DNA of 64,000 nucleotides from Bacteroidetes bacterium RIFCSPLOWO2_12_FULL_35_15 (GTDB lineage Bacteria; Bacteroidota; Bacteroidia; 2-12-FULL-35-15), in assembly GCA_001769385.1 (NCBI GenBank), contig MEPB01000069.1:1-64000 (forward strand), read 5' to 3'. The notes under the pieces are model-generated. The model saw only the letters and a list, made by a program, of their open reading frames with translations, was not told where the DNA came from and did no database searches. Positions within the stretch are counted from its first letter, which is position 1. Each line of letters begins with the position of its first letter. Shown here piece after piece: positions 29,001 through 36,958 of this stretch. Both the position numbers and the translations under genes were made by a program.

Positions 29001-32000
29001 CAGTTTGCACAACAGTCCAGGAGAATGTAGTTCCTCCAACCCCACTTGATAAGGCAATTCCGGTTATGCCACCTGTACAGAATGTTTGCGATGCGGGAGT
29101 TGCTATTGCTATAGGTCTAGGGCTCACCGTAATAGTAACTGTTATAGGTGATCCAGGACAACTATTGGCAGTTGGAGTAATAGTATATACAGCTGTTCCG
29201 GCAACCGTGGATGTAGCGTTTAATGTCTGAGCAATTGTTGATCCGCTTCCGGCTGAAGCACCACTTACATTTGTTTGCACAACAGTCCAGGTAAAAGTAG
29301 TGCCGACAACAGAGCCGGAAAGAGCTATTCCTGTAATATTACCAGAACAAATTGTTTGAGAGGCTGGTGTTGCGGTTGCAATTGTTGTAGGATTTACGGT
29401 AATTGTAACAGAAATAGGAATTCCAGAGCAACCGTTTGCCAAAGGAGTAATTGTATATGTCGCTGAACCCGCTGTTGTTCCTGTTGCGGTTAATATTTGT
29501 GCTATTGTAGATCCACTACCTGCAGAAGCACCCGAAACATTGGTTTGAACTACTGTCCATGAAAATGTTGTGCCGCCTATATTACTTGTTAATGCTATGG
29601 AAGGGGCAGTTCCGGAACAAATCGTTTGAGAAGCCGGAGTTGCTGTTACTATAGGTTTAGGGTTCACTGTAATCGTAACCGAGATTGGTGCTCCCGGACA
29701 ACCACTGGCTGTTGGAGTGATCGTATATACGGCAGTTCCCGCCACAGTTGAAGTAGCTGTTAATGTTTGAGCAATTGACGTCCCGCTTCCGGCAGAAGCT
29801 CCAGAGACATTGGTCTGAACAACTGTCCATGCAAATGTGGTTGAACCTAAACTGCTTGTTAAGGATATTCCGGTTATACTTCCCGAGCATATTGTTTGAG
29901 ATGCAGGAGTTGCAGTAGCTACCGGAGGAGGATTTACGGTAATAGTAACATTGACAGGCAATCCTGCACAACCACCGGCTGTTGGAGTAATTGTATAAAC
30001 CGCTGTTCCGGCAACCGTTGAAGTAGCCGTTAATGTCTGTGCAATAGGGGTTCCGCTTCCTGCGCTTGCTCCGGAAACGTTTGTTTGAACTACAGTCCAG
30101 GCAAATGTTGTTCCACCGACATTGCTTGTTAAAGCTATTGAAGGGGCGGTTCCAGAACAAATAATTTGGGAACCCGGAGTTGCTGTTACAATAGGTTTAG
30201 GGTTCACGGTGATAGTCACATTAATTGGTGTACCCGGGCAACCGCCAGCCGTTGGAGTAATAGTATATACAGCAGTGCCTGCAGCAGCAGCAGTGGCAGT
30301 TAATGTTTGGGCAATTGAAGTTCCGCTTCCGGCAGATGCGCCAGAAACATTTGTTTGAACAACCGTCCAGGCAAATGTTGTTCCCCCTAGATTACTTGTT
30401 AAACCAATGCCGGTTATATTTCCCGAACATATTGTTTGTAATGAAGGGGTTGCTGTTGCAATAGGAGGAGGGTTTACGGTAATAGTAACATTTATAGGTA
30501 ATCCTGAACAACCACCAGCTGTTGGAGTAATAGTATATACCGCAGTTCCTGCAGCAGCAGTAGTTGCAGTTAATGTTTGCGCAATAGCAGCTCCGCTGCC
30601 TGCAGAAGCACCTGAAACATTTGTTTGAACTACTGTCCATGAAAATGTGGTACTGCCTATATTGCTAGTCAAAGCTATTGAAGGGGCGGTTCCGGAACAA
30701 ATTGTTTGAGCAGCCGGAGTTGCAGTTACAATAGGCTTTGGATTTACAGTAATCGTCACAGTAATCGGTAAGCCTGCACAACCTCCGGAAGTTGGAGTAA
30801 TCGTATATACAGCAGTTCCCGCCACCGTGGAGGTTGCTGTTAATGTTTGAGCAATTGCCGCACCGCTGCTTGCGGAAGCACCTGAAACATTCGTTTGAAC
30901 AACTGTCCAAGCAAACGTTGTTCCGCCCATATTGCTTGTTAAAGCGATTCCTGTAACATTACCCGAACAAATAGTCTGACTGGTTGGGGTTGCTGTTGCA
31001 ACAGGTGAAGGATTTACTGTTATGGTATAGGGTGCTGTACCCGAACAACCTGCATAATTAGTTGCAGTGACCGTATATGTTGTAGTGCCAGCCGGATTGG
31101 CTGTAACCGTAGTTCCTGTTGTTGGGGAAAGTCCGGTAGTTGGAGCCCAGGTATAAGTTAAATTATTTGAAAATGTTAAGGTCCAATTCAACAGTGTACC
31201 TACGTCTGAAGCAGCGTTATCCTTAACAATTAAACTCCATGTTCCATTTACTGTACATCCACTAAGTAAAGAAAGAGCTTGCTCCGGGGTAAAAGTGCCT
31301 GTAAATGCAGCTGTTCCTGCTGTAATTGCAGTTCCTGCAGTTGAAAAACAGGTGTTTGTATAATTATCCCCGGATCCACCATTATTTGAGGATAAATCTA
31401 TAATTGTTCCGCTAGGGCATCTCAAAGAAATAGACACATCACCATCCCAGCCATGAGTAATATTTAAACAAACGCTTAGCAATTGGGTTCCTACAGTACC
31501 GGGTATTCCGGAAACACTAATGTTGGAAGTGACTCCGGTAGCATTATTATCAGGAATATTATAGTTGGTATAGTTGGAAAAAGATAAGGTTGGAGTGGTG
31601 TTTGTGCCGGTTGCAGTTAAAACGGTACCTGCACCACTGGCACAAATCGTATTTGTTCCGGAAACAGAAACTGTTGGAGGAGCACTAACTGTCTGGAAGT
31701 AAGTGGTTGTTAGAGTTGCTCCGCATGCACCTGTTATGGTAACAGAATAAGTAGTGGAAGCTGATGCAGTATAAGTCGCACTCACTGTGCCCTGTCCGCT
31801 TACAGGCGCAGGTGACCAGGAGTAGGTGAAAGGGCCGGTACCTGAAGCATTGGCATTTAGTGTAAACGATTGACCTGTACATAAAGTTGAACTGGCTGAG
31901 GAGGTGACATTCACAGTTTGAACTCCTGCAGTTGCCTGGACGGTATAATTACAATCATTCCCGTCCACACCATCAACCATGATATAATAAGTTTGGCCAA

Positions 32001-32805
32001 TCGTTAACGCGGTAGCATTTAAAGCAAAAGTTCCTATACCATTTCCAACACAGGTAGATTTTGCGGTAAACGAATTACAATCAGGGCTGGATAATACAAT
32101 TGCCTGAATTCCAATGGAAGGGTCGGAGCATTGACTGGAAGTAATATTAAAAGATGCTGTAGTGGCACTTGCCACAAACGAAATCCAGGAATTATTTTGA
32201 ATTGAACCACATGAAAAAACATCTGAACCACCCCAGGCAGCCCCTTCAATATTTCCATGATCCCGAGTGTACCAACCGCTGGTAGAGCCACAATACCCAT
32301 TTAAATTACAAATTATTGGAGCTGAGGTACAAACATCTGTAGCAACAGCATTTGCTCCGCAGGCTTGAGGGGTGCATCCTAAAAGCGCATTCCAACCACT
32401 CCAGCGGGTGCTTCCATCAGAAACAAATCTAAAAGTCAGACACGTGCCGGTAGAGGTATAAACACCCGGGTACATTGTAGAACCATTTAATGTAGCAATT
32501 AGTGGACTCGCGGTACTTGGACCATCGTAAATATATAAATAATCATACCCGGTTTCAAGGTCAAGCCAGTAAAAATTTGCCCTGATTTGGGTTCCGGCTG
32601 AGGAACAGAATGTTACCGAATAATTTTCATTATTACCATAGCCATTTACGCCTCCAAGGAAATCTCCGGCAACAAAACCAGAAGCAACAAATTGTCCTTT
32701 GCAAGTGCTAACTGTTTGTCCGTTATAGGCTCCGATTCGATAAAATTGAGAATAGGTTTTTGAACAAAAAAATAATATAAAAAGGAGGAGTAAAACTTTT
32801 TTCAT
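23098..32805 (-). CDS. Giant secreted repeat protein, T9SS type B sorting domain
   Basis: 3235 residues, likely a surface adhesin or matrix protein. Signal peptide at 1-19 (KKVLLLLFILFFCSKTYS). Next come a CUB-like domain (about 33-145, with YDYLYIYDGPS) and a proprotein-convertase P-like domain (about 408-540, GWDGDVSISLRCPSG). From about 598 there are 18 PKD-like repeats of about 90 residues (TICSG ... TVVQTNVSGASAGSG ... TAVYTITPTAGGC), interrupted and followed by a different family starting FxYxxxxFCQxG. Then come an Ig-like domain, a SprB-like repeat, a PKD domain (about 3060-3140) and a type B CTD (VFTPNDDNVNDVFAV ... IFNRWGEKMFEW, about 3150-3235). No catalytic domain was recognised. 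It lies 15 bases behind a small secreted-protein gene and has a strong terminator. Confidence 0.93.
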   Translation of the reverse strand: MKKVLLLLFILFFCSKTYSQFYRIGAYNGQTVSTCKGQFVASGFVAGDFLGGVNGYGNNENYSVTFCSSAGTQIRANFYWLDLETGYDYLYIYDGPSTASPLIATLNGSTMYPGVYTSTGTCLTFRFVSDGSTRWSGWNALLGCTPQACGANAVATDVCTSAPIICNLNGYCGSTSGWYTRDHGNIEGAAWGGSDVFSCGSIQNNSWISFVASATTASFNITSSQCSDPSIGIQAIVLSSPDCNSFTAKSTCVGNGIGTFALNATALTIGQTYYIMVDGVDGNDCNYTVQATAGVQTVNVTSSASSTLCTGQSFTLNANASGTGPFTYSWSPAPVSGQGTVSATYTASASTTYSVTITGACGATLTTTYFQTVSAPPTVSVSGTNTICASGAGTVLTATGTNTTPTLSFSNYTNYNIPDNNATGVTSNISVSGIPGTVGTQLLSVCLNITHGWDGDVSISLRCPSGTIIDLSSNNGGSGDNYTNTCFSTAGTAITAGTAAFTGTFTPEQALSLLSGCTVNGTWSLIVKDNAASDVGTLLNWTLTFSNNLTYTWAPTTGLSPTTGTTVTANPAGTTTYTVTATNYAGCSGTAPYTITVNPSPVATATPTSQTICSGNVTGIALTSNMGGTTFAWTVVQTNVSGASASSGAAIAQTLTATSTVAGTAVYTITPTSGGCAGLPITVTITVNPKPIVTATPAAQTICSGTAPSIALTSNIGSTTFSWTVVQTNVSGASAGSGAAIAQTLTATTAAAGTAVYTITPTAGGCSGLPINVTITVNPPPIATATPSLQTICSGNITGIGLTSNLGGTTFAWTVVQTNVSGASAGSGTSIAQTLTATAAAAGTAVYTITPTAGGCPGTPINVTITVNPKPIVTATPGSQIICSGTAPSIALTSNVGGTTFAWTVVQTNVSGASAGSGTPIAQTLTATSTVAGTAVYTITPTAGGCAGLPVNVTITVNPPPVATATPASQTICSGSITGISLTSSLGSTTFAWTVVQTNVSGASAGSGTSIAQTLTATSTVAGTAVYTITPTASGCPGAPISVTITVNPKPIVTATPASQTICSGTAPSIALTSNIGGTTFSWTVVQTNVSGASAGSGSTIAQILTATGTTAGSATYTITPLANGCSGIPISVTITVNPTTIATATPASQTICSGNITGIALSGSVVGTTFTWTVVQTNVSGASAGSGSTIAQTLNATSTVAGTAVYTITPTANSCPGSPITVTITVSPRPIAIATPASQTFCTGGITGIALSSGVGGTTFSWTVVQTGVSGASAGSGSNITQTLSTTGASAGTAVYTITPTAGSCTGTPISVTINVNPRDNASFTYGSSTYCQTGTNPTPTITGLGGGSFTSVPAGLSINSSTGLINLAASALATYTVTYTTIGICPNTSSLSITISSAPSANFTYSGSPFCQYGSNPFPIFGAGASSGTFTATPAGLNFVNVNTGQIDLSTSTPNTYTITNSIVASGGCSAASATFSVTIAPAPVATATPASQTICSGSAAGIVLTSSLGGTTYSWTIAQTGVTGASAGSGSSITQTLTATGIIAGTAVYSVTPTSGGCVGLPINVTITVNPNPVATATPAIQTICSGTAPSIALTSNIAGTTFAWTVVQTNVSGASAASGANIAQTLTATSAVAGTAVYTITPTAAGCAGTPITVTITVNPSPVATATPASQTICSGSISGIALTSNVTGTTFSWTVTQTGVTGAANGTGSSIAQALTTTGNVSGTVIYLITPTANGCQGSPISVTITINSIPTATATPSTQTICSGGVASSILSSTVTGTTFAWTVIQTGVSGATAGGGSSITQTLNATGTASGTAAYTITPTANGCSGFPITFTVTVNPNPDVIATPSPQTICSGTPTSIGLTSSITGTAFSWTVASQVGATGATAGSGSTITQTLNVTGSSSGTVIYSVIPSANGCSGTPVSVTVTVNPIPFVSATPSPQTICSGTTTSINLTSFTAGTTFSWTASNGAGISGAASGTGSTISQILTNSLTTTDVATYSITPIAAGCPGLTTIVNVNVNPIPTMNPDAQSICSGATTSISLSASVTGTTFTWPAPSQTGATGGTAGSGSSITQILTATGATSGTVTYNVTPTANSCAGIPVAITITVNPNPSATAVPVSSSICSGTTTSIPLSSNVAGTTFTWTATSSGASGESGGSGTDIAQTLSATGTTAGTVTYNITATTPAGCSSTLSPLVITVNPIPVISAVATPSTICSGATTAITMSSNVTGTVFSWTVAQTDVTGASAGSGSSISQILTASLSTPGTATYTITSLANGCTGNTEIIAIIVNPIPTVTATPTAQSICNGSSTSINLSSDVSGATLNWTENSSGTTGAFPGSGNSIIQSLSLTGTVAGNVIYTITPTANGCSGISTDVTITVNPIDDPSFSYAGSTFCQTGSDPSPTITGGSSGNFSSNPSGLVFVDTTTGQIDVSASSLGNYSITFTTNGLCPNNSTVNINITIAPDATFSYATPFCQLGMAFPVFLPNSSAGLFSATPVGLTFVNTGTGQIDLANSLPGNYSITNFIAASGGCAPATYSTTLVIDSSAIVNAGADTSICQGTNYSLAGTISGSASSIVWSTNGSGTFDDPTNLSANYTPSLADISNGIVTLTITTNDPTGVCNAAVDNLNLTITPLDNATFNYSDTTFCQSGVNPIPTITGLAGGLFSSSVGLTFVSTSTGEINLSASTAGSYSVYYTTNGTCPKTDTANLTISPTPISTFSFTSNATSFCQSDPNPSPLFGSGAFAGTFSSTPVGLIFISTLTGEIDLLNSAPGTYTVTNTIAAANGCATSIDSLVISINLPATTNAGSDGTICSGQTYSISGATIGGSALSSTWTTSGSGTFDNSAILGATYTPSATDIAAGSVTLTIATDDPSGVCGAVTDNLVLTINTTPPPPTVSNNNITACSGVSVSAIIATGTGGIITWYSDAALFNVIGTGNSYTPGVLAGSTSYWVTETLGVCQSNATQIDITINPLPVADTTAVIVTPANCGSTTGTISGITMTSGQPPFTYLWQDAGLNNVGNGSDLTNVGAGLYTLTITDGNGCSATVGPITVTSSLGVVSDFSANPITGETPLSVDFTNTSTGATNYVWQFGTGATSTAVNPTYVYIPLGNFTVCLIADNGAGCVDTSCATIDVYINSTFVIPNVFTPNDDNVNDVFAVQNKGLKTMDAEIFNRWGEKMFEWHTTNGGWDGRTTSGILAPEGTYYYIIKATGIDGKEYFEKGGFTLMR
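25655..28363 (-). repeat. Ten tandem ~270-bp repeats (second block)
   Basis: Ten PKD-like units, about 271 bases each, more divergent than the first block. The TAPSIALTSN variant occurs only once here (tenth unit overall), flanked by AGIVLTS and SGIALTS variants. Confidence 0.85.
28855..31015 (-). repeat. Eight tandem 270-bp repeats (first block)
   Basis: Eight units of about 270 bases, highly alike at the DNA level. Units alternate between an ICSG-N/S-ITGI variant and an ICSGTAPSIALTSN variant, so the true repeat is partly a 540-base dimer. Confidence 0.9.
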
Positions 32806-32820
32806 GTTTTTAAATTTTAA

Positions 32821-33300
32821 TTATTTTAATTGATCAATTTCATCCCAGGAAAATAAAGAAATAGTAAAAGAGCATCCTTTAAAATTAACAGGTACAGTTA
32901 CTCTGGAGTCTTTTTTTCTCAAGTGGTTGTAAGGGCCTAAATCAAATTCCAATTTGATTGATTCCTGACAATTTACTGAAAGATTTTTTTTGTCAGTAAT
33001 TTGGAAGGAATCGACATATATATGATTCATTCTAATGGCTTTTTCTGTTGAAATGTTTTTCAGATCTTCCTCTGTGTAATAAGCAGTGGCTCTTTTGTCG
33101 ATGGTTATTCCATTAACAATTATCGCAGTACTGTTTTCGTTTTTTGTTCGAAGAACAAATTGTTTTTCAGTAGAAGGAGAAACCACTTCCTTTGTCCCAA
33201 CCTGATCTTTTTGGGAAGGCTTATTCGTTTCCGTCTTTTGTTGGGAAAATAAATTCAGGCATAATAAAAGAAGGGGGAGAGTGTAAAAAAAATGTTTCAT
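32821..33300 (-). CDS. Small secreted protein upstream of the giant gene
   Basis: 159 residues, family not recognised. Residues 1-20 form a signal peptide (MKHFFYTLPLLLLCLNLFSQ, Sec type, no lipobox). A Lys/Ser/Thr-rich linker follows (about 21-45), then a compact domain of about 110 residues with two cysteines (in SVNCQES and FKGCSF) that could pair. It has no T9SS sorting domain, so it is probably periplasmic. The stop codon lies only 15 bases before the ATG of the 3235-residue protein, with no terminator between, so the two are most likely one operon. It may assist folding, anchoring or secretion of the giant protein, but that is inference from position only. Confidence 0.8.
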   Translation of the reverse strand: MKHFFYTLPLLLLCLNLFSQQKTETNKPSQKDQVGTKEVVSPSTEKQFVLRTKNENSTAIIVNGITIDKRATAYYTEEDLKNISTEKAIRMNHIYVDSFQITDKKNLSVNCQESIKLEFDLGPYNHLRKKDSRVTVPVNFKGCSFTISLFSWDEIDQLK

Positions 33301-33554
33301 GTTCGATAATGTTTAGGTTTTCGATTACAAAGTCAAAAGATTTAACGATAAAAATAATAAAAAATCAGGAGTTATAAAAAAAAAGTTTTATTATTAGATG
33401 CGTTCATATACGAAAAAGTTGCATTTATGTTATTTTTTTTGCCATTTATTTTACGTAATTATTTTTTTTATTTTTTATCAGCTTCGAAACCATAGCCCGG
33501 CATAAACTTTTAATAAATAAAGCAAAAAAAAGAAATAGACTAAAGGGATTATAA
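33301..33554. other. AT-rich spacer, nothing recognised
   Basis: 254 bases between two minus-strand genes. A near-consensus -7 box, TGACTTTG on the minus strand, stands about 30 bases before the small secreted-protein gene. No ORF, RNA gene or clear terminator was found. Confidence 0.5.
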
Positions 33555-35537
33555 TTATTTAGCAGATTTTGACATCAGATCGTAATAAAAAGATGCTTTT
33601 TTGAAATCACCATTTTTTTGGTAAAATTGGGCAAGAAATGAATTTAACTTTCTGTTGTTGGGGGTTAATTCAATTCCTTTTTCAAATAAAGGAACGGCAT
33701 TTAATGTGTCGCCTTTTATAAAATATGCATTTCCCATATTAATATACAAGATATCTGATTTTAATCCCAGGTCGATTGCATTTTGATTCAAATTTAAAAT
33801 TTTATCATATTGTTTCTTCTCCAGATATAAATTACTCAAAGGATAGTATGAATTCAGAAATTTAGGATTAAGCTCAAGACTTTTTAAGTACATTTTTTCT
33901 GCTTCTTCATTTTGTTTTAATGTTATTTGACAAGTAGCAAGATTAAAATAAGCTTCCACATAATCCGGTTTCAATAAAATAGCTTTTTTTAAATATGGAA
34001 TAGCTTCTTCTGGTTTATTGTAATATGAATAATAAACCATTCCCAAATTATTTAAGCAGCTAATATAATTCGGAATAATCCTAAGTGCTTCTTTGTAATG
34101 TTTTACGGCATTGGAAACATGGGTTCGTTTCTCTTCGTTTGACATTTTTGGATTTTCACGAATTTTTTGAATGGATGCTGCAGCAAATAAAGAATGCATA
34201 TGAGCAGATTCAGAAGCGTTTTCAACATCGGTTTTATACAAGGAATATGTATCTTTCCAGGCACTATTTCTGGCAAATGTCTTTCCGCCATAAACCAATA
34301 TAATTATTGAAATAGTGAAAAAGAACATGACATTGAATGATGAAATTTTTGCTTTAACATTTTCTACAGGGACTTTAAATAACTTCAATAATCCCCAAGC
34401 GGCAAGAATACACAAGCCTAATGATGGGATATATGCAAATCGTTCTCCAACAATACCAACAACAGGTTTCATCACATTGGTGAACATAGAAATTGCTATA
34501 AAAAAATAAAGTATGCCATACACTATTATTTTGTTCGTTTTAATGTTTTTAATTACATAATAAACAACAGGTATCAGGCCGATGATTACTAACCACACAA
34601 TAGGGTTTGTCCATGTTGCAATAGGGACTTGATTATATCCATAATAAGAAAGAAGCGGATGTGGGATTAAATACATTTTCAAATAAAAGTAAATCGTATA
34701 AAAGCCGGTAGGAATTCGCTGTAAAATACCAGTATGTTGAAATAAAGGATTCTCCCATTCTAAAACAAAACGAGATGTATCATTTACAACACTTCGTTTC
34801 CCAATTTGATAAACAATAATCGGCAATATAAAAGAGAGAAAAATTAATCTGTATTTTTTCCAGGGTAAGCGGGTAAAAAACCAGATGGTTAAAGGAATGA
34901 TAGCATAAAATGTCATAGCATCTCTTTTTGAAAGCATCGCAACGAGCATGAAAATGGCACCCCACAAAATTTGAATTTTTTTACCTGTTTCAGCGTATTT
35001 GAGATAAAAATAAAGTGATAACAGGCAGGCAAAGAAACTAAGTATTTCATCTCTGTTTTTTATGCTCATGACTACTTCAGAATGTAGCGGATGAATCAAA
35101 AAAATAGTTGCAACACTAAATGAGAAAATATAATGATAGTTTGGGAATAATTTTAATAATAAAAAAAATAAAAATGAAACACTTATAGCATACAAAATGA
35201 TATTTAAAAAATGGCTAATACTGGGCTTTTCGCCAAAAAACTGATATTCTATTGCGTAAAGGGCTTTTACTAAAGGGCGGTATTCATAACTCGATTTTTG
35301 ATCATCAACAACATAAGTTGATCTGAAAATTTCAGGAATTGCTTTTATGCCTTTATGTACTTGGGCATTATTATGAATAACATATTCATCATCCATCGAA
35401 TATTTATTGCCAATGCTTTTTCCATAAACAATAAAACTTAAAATAAAAAAGAAAATAATGATCCTTCTGTGAATCTGTTTTTCAGTTAATGCAGGAATGA
35501 TTATTTTTTTTATTTCTTTTTTACTTTTAGAACTCAT
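33555..35537 (-). CDS. GT-C type membrane protein with C-terminal TPR repeats
   Basis: 660 residues. The N-terminal 440 residues hold about ten membrane helices and a first extracytoplasmic loop with an acidic motif (YSMDDEYVIHNN, about 47-58), the pattern of GT-C glycosyltransferases. The C-terminal part (about 450-655) holds about five TPR repeats (for example AYFNLATCQITLKQNEEAEK). This combination resembles the TMTC family of O-mannosyltransferases and the many Bacteroidota relatives annotated only as TPR proteins; the substrate is unknown and may be a secreted protein or glycan. It is divergent from the KAS III cassette and has its own exact -7 box (35558-35565). Confidence 0.8.
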   Translation of the reverse strand: MSSKSKKEIKKIIIPALTEKQIHRRIIIFFFILSFIVYGKSIGNKYSMDDEYVIHNNAQVHKGIKAIPEIFRSTYVVDDQKSSYEYRPLVKALYAIEYQFFGEKPSISHFLNIILYAISVSFLFFLLLKLFPNYHYIFSFSVATIFLIHPLHSEVVMSIKNRDEILSFFACLLSLYFYLKYAETGKKIQILWGAIFMLVAMLSKRDAMTFYAIIPLTIWFFTRLPWKKYRLIFLSFILPIIVYQIGKRSVVNDTSRFVLEWENPLFQHTGILQRIPTGFYTIYFYLKMYLIPHPLLSYYGYNQVPIATWTNPIVWLVIIGLIPVVYYVIKNIKTNKIIVYGILYFFIAISMFTNVMKPVVGIVGERFAYIPSLGLCILAAWGLLKLFKVPVENVKAKISSFNVMFFFTISIIILVYGGKTFARNSAWKDTYSLYKTDVENASESAHMHSLFAAASIQKIRENPKMSNEEKRTHVSNAVKHYKEALRIIPNYISCLNNLGMVYYSYYNKPEEAIPYLKKAILLKPDYVEAYFNLATCQITLKQNEEAEKMYLKSLELNPKFLNSYYPLSNLYLEKKQYDKILNLNQNAIDLGLKSDILYINMGNAYFIKGDTLNAVPLFEKGIELTPNNRKLNSFLAQFYQKNGDFKKASFYYDLMSKSAK

Positions 35538-35557
35538 TGAATAGTTTTATAACATTC

Positions 35558-35565
35558 CAAAGATA
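35558..35565 (-). promoter_or_regulatory. Candidate -7 box for the GT-C/TPR gene
   Basis: TATCTTTG on the minus strand, exact TANNTTTG, 20 bases before the start codon. TTTC stands 19 bases further upstream as a weak -33 box. Confidence 0.5.
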
Positions 35566-35646
35566 TACTTTTTCATTGTGCGGTGAAAAGAGAATCACAT
35601 TTCAATAATTTCAAAACAATTTAAAATAACCGTTAATTTATTTTGC

Positions 35647-35654
35647 TATTTTTG
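35647..35654 (+). promoter_or_regulatory. Candidate -7 box for the KAS III cassette
   Basis: TATTTTTG, exact TANNTTTG, 17 bases before the GTG start of the first KAS III gene. No clear -33 TTTG is seen. Confidence 0.45.
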
Positions 35655-35671
35655 TTTAAACCCTCAATGGC

Positions 35672-36685
35672 GTGAAAGCAAGCATAAAAGCTATTAGTTA
35701 TTATTTACCTGAAAAAATATTCAGCAACGAGGAGTATTTTCAATTATTTCCGGAAGCTATTGTCAATAAAGAAAATTTATTAAAAATTGGTGTTCAGGAA
35801 AGACACATCATTGACCCAACTGAAACAGCCTCTGATATTGCAGTTAAAGCTGCGAAGGTATTGTTTTCGGAACACAAAATTAAGCCTGAGGAAATTGATT
35901 TTTTGATTTTTTGTGCTCAGGAGTTTGATTATTATACACCCACATCTGCTTGTGTTATTCATGAAAAATTGAATCTTCCCAAAAATTGTGGCGCACTGGA
36001 TTTTAATTTAGGTTGCAGTGGATACGTATATGGATTGAGCCTGGCTAAAGGGTTAATAGAAAGTGTAGGAGTAAAAAATGTTTTGTTTCTTACTTCCTCA
36101 ACTCTTACAAAAACGTTTCACAAAAAAGATAAAAGTTCATTGTTTATTTTTGGAGATGGAGCAACAGCAACCTTAATTTCTGCAAATAATACAACGTCAG
36201 GAATTGGTGAATTTATATTTGGTACCGATGGTAAGGGAGCAAACAAAATTATAGTGAAAGATGGAGGAGCAAGAAATTCCTTATCCGAAAGTTCGTACAT
36301 TGATAAAACAGATGATTACGGCAATACTACAAATGATTCCTCCTTTTACATGAATGGTGTTGGAGTTTTTGTTTTTGGATTAAATACTGTTCCAAAAATG
36401 GTGACAGAATTATTACTAAAAGAAAGTAAAGAGATCAAGGATATTGATCTGTTTATTTTTCACCAGGCTAATTTGTTTTTAATTGATAAGATAAGGGCAA
36501 AATTGGAAATACCGGAAGAAAAAATATTCAATTATATGAAAAATACCGGAAATACTGTATCTTCATCTATTCCGATAGTTTTGAGCGAGGCAATAAAAAG
36601 TGGTGTGGCAAAAAAAGGGGACACTATTTTATTGGCAGGGTTTGGGGTTGGTTTATCATGGGCCGCAACTATTGTTACGCTTTGA
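35672..36685 (+). CDS. 3-oxoacyl-ACP synthase III family protein (first copy)
   Basis: 337 residues, thiolase fold of the FabH/KAS III family, which condenses an acyl-CoA with malonyl-ACP. The full catalytic triad is present: Cys115 in LGCSGYVYG, His264 in FHQAN and Asn294 in TGNT. The start is GTG. First gene of a tight run: the ACP frame begins 36 bases after its stop, and the following genes mostly overlap by a base or so. Housekeeping fabH normally sits with plsX and rpmF, which are absent here, so this copy is probably dedicated to a special acyl chain. Substrate unknown. Confidence 0.92.
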   Translation: MKASIKAISYYLPEKIFSNEEYFQLFPEAIVNKENLLKIGVQERHIIDPTETASDIAVKAAKVLFSEHKIKPEEIDFLIFCAQEFDYYTPTSACVIHEKLNLPKNCGALDFNLGCSGYVYGLSLAKGLIESVGVKNVLFLTSSTLTKTFHKKDKSSLFIFGDGATATLISANNTTSGIGEFIFGTDGKGANKIIVKDGGARNSLSESSYIDKTDDYGNTTNDSSFYMNGVGVFVFGLNTVPKMVTELLLKESKEIKDIDLFIFHQANLFLIDKIRAKLEIPEEKIFNYMKNTGNTVSSSIPIVLSEAIKSGVAKKGDTILLAGFGVGLSWAATIVTL

Positions 36686-36721
36686 TTGTCAAAAAAACTA
36701 CATTTACATAAAATTTATTTT

Positions 36722-36958
36722 ATGAATATCACAGATTTTATAAAGAAAATTGAAACTGAAATTGACGAGTTTGAAGCGGGTACTTTAAACCCTGATACAG
36801 ACTTACGAAAAACAACTGCATGGACCTCCATGCATGCCTTGATAATAATTGCACTTATCGATACAGAATACAATGTCACCATTACGGGTGAGGATTTGAG
36901 AACTATTACCAGTATCGAAGACCTATACAATATAATCCAAAGTAGAATTGCAGTATAA
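36722..36958 (+). CDS. Acyl carrier protein, dedicated
   Basis: 78 residues from the ATG at 36722; a longer TTG-started frame from 36686 adds 12 residues without family match. It has the four-helix ACP outline: acidic helix I, the NPDTDLRK loop, then WTSMHALIIIALID, where Ser36 is the expected phosphopantetheine site. The usual DSL motif is replaced by TSM: the Asp before the serine is Thr and Leu is Met. Its stop overlaps the next ATG (TAATG). It sits between two KAS III genes, so it probably carries the chain they build. Confidence 0.85.
   Translation: MNITDFIKKIETEIDEFEAGTLNPDTDLRKTTAWTSMHALIIIALIDTEYNVTITGEDLRTITSIEDLYNIIQSRIAV

Noticed and set aside
27590-30640. Long open frames opposite to and within the 3235-residue gene, for example 27590-27973, 30122-30358 and 30407-30628 on the plus strand
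   Set aside because: They recur once per 270-base repeat and are the antisense of the repeat, so they are shadows of the coding strand.
25655-31015. CRISPR-like regular repeats
   Set aside because: Period about 270 bases and protein-coding; no short identical repeats with unique spacers.
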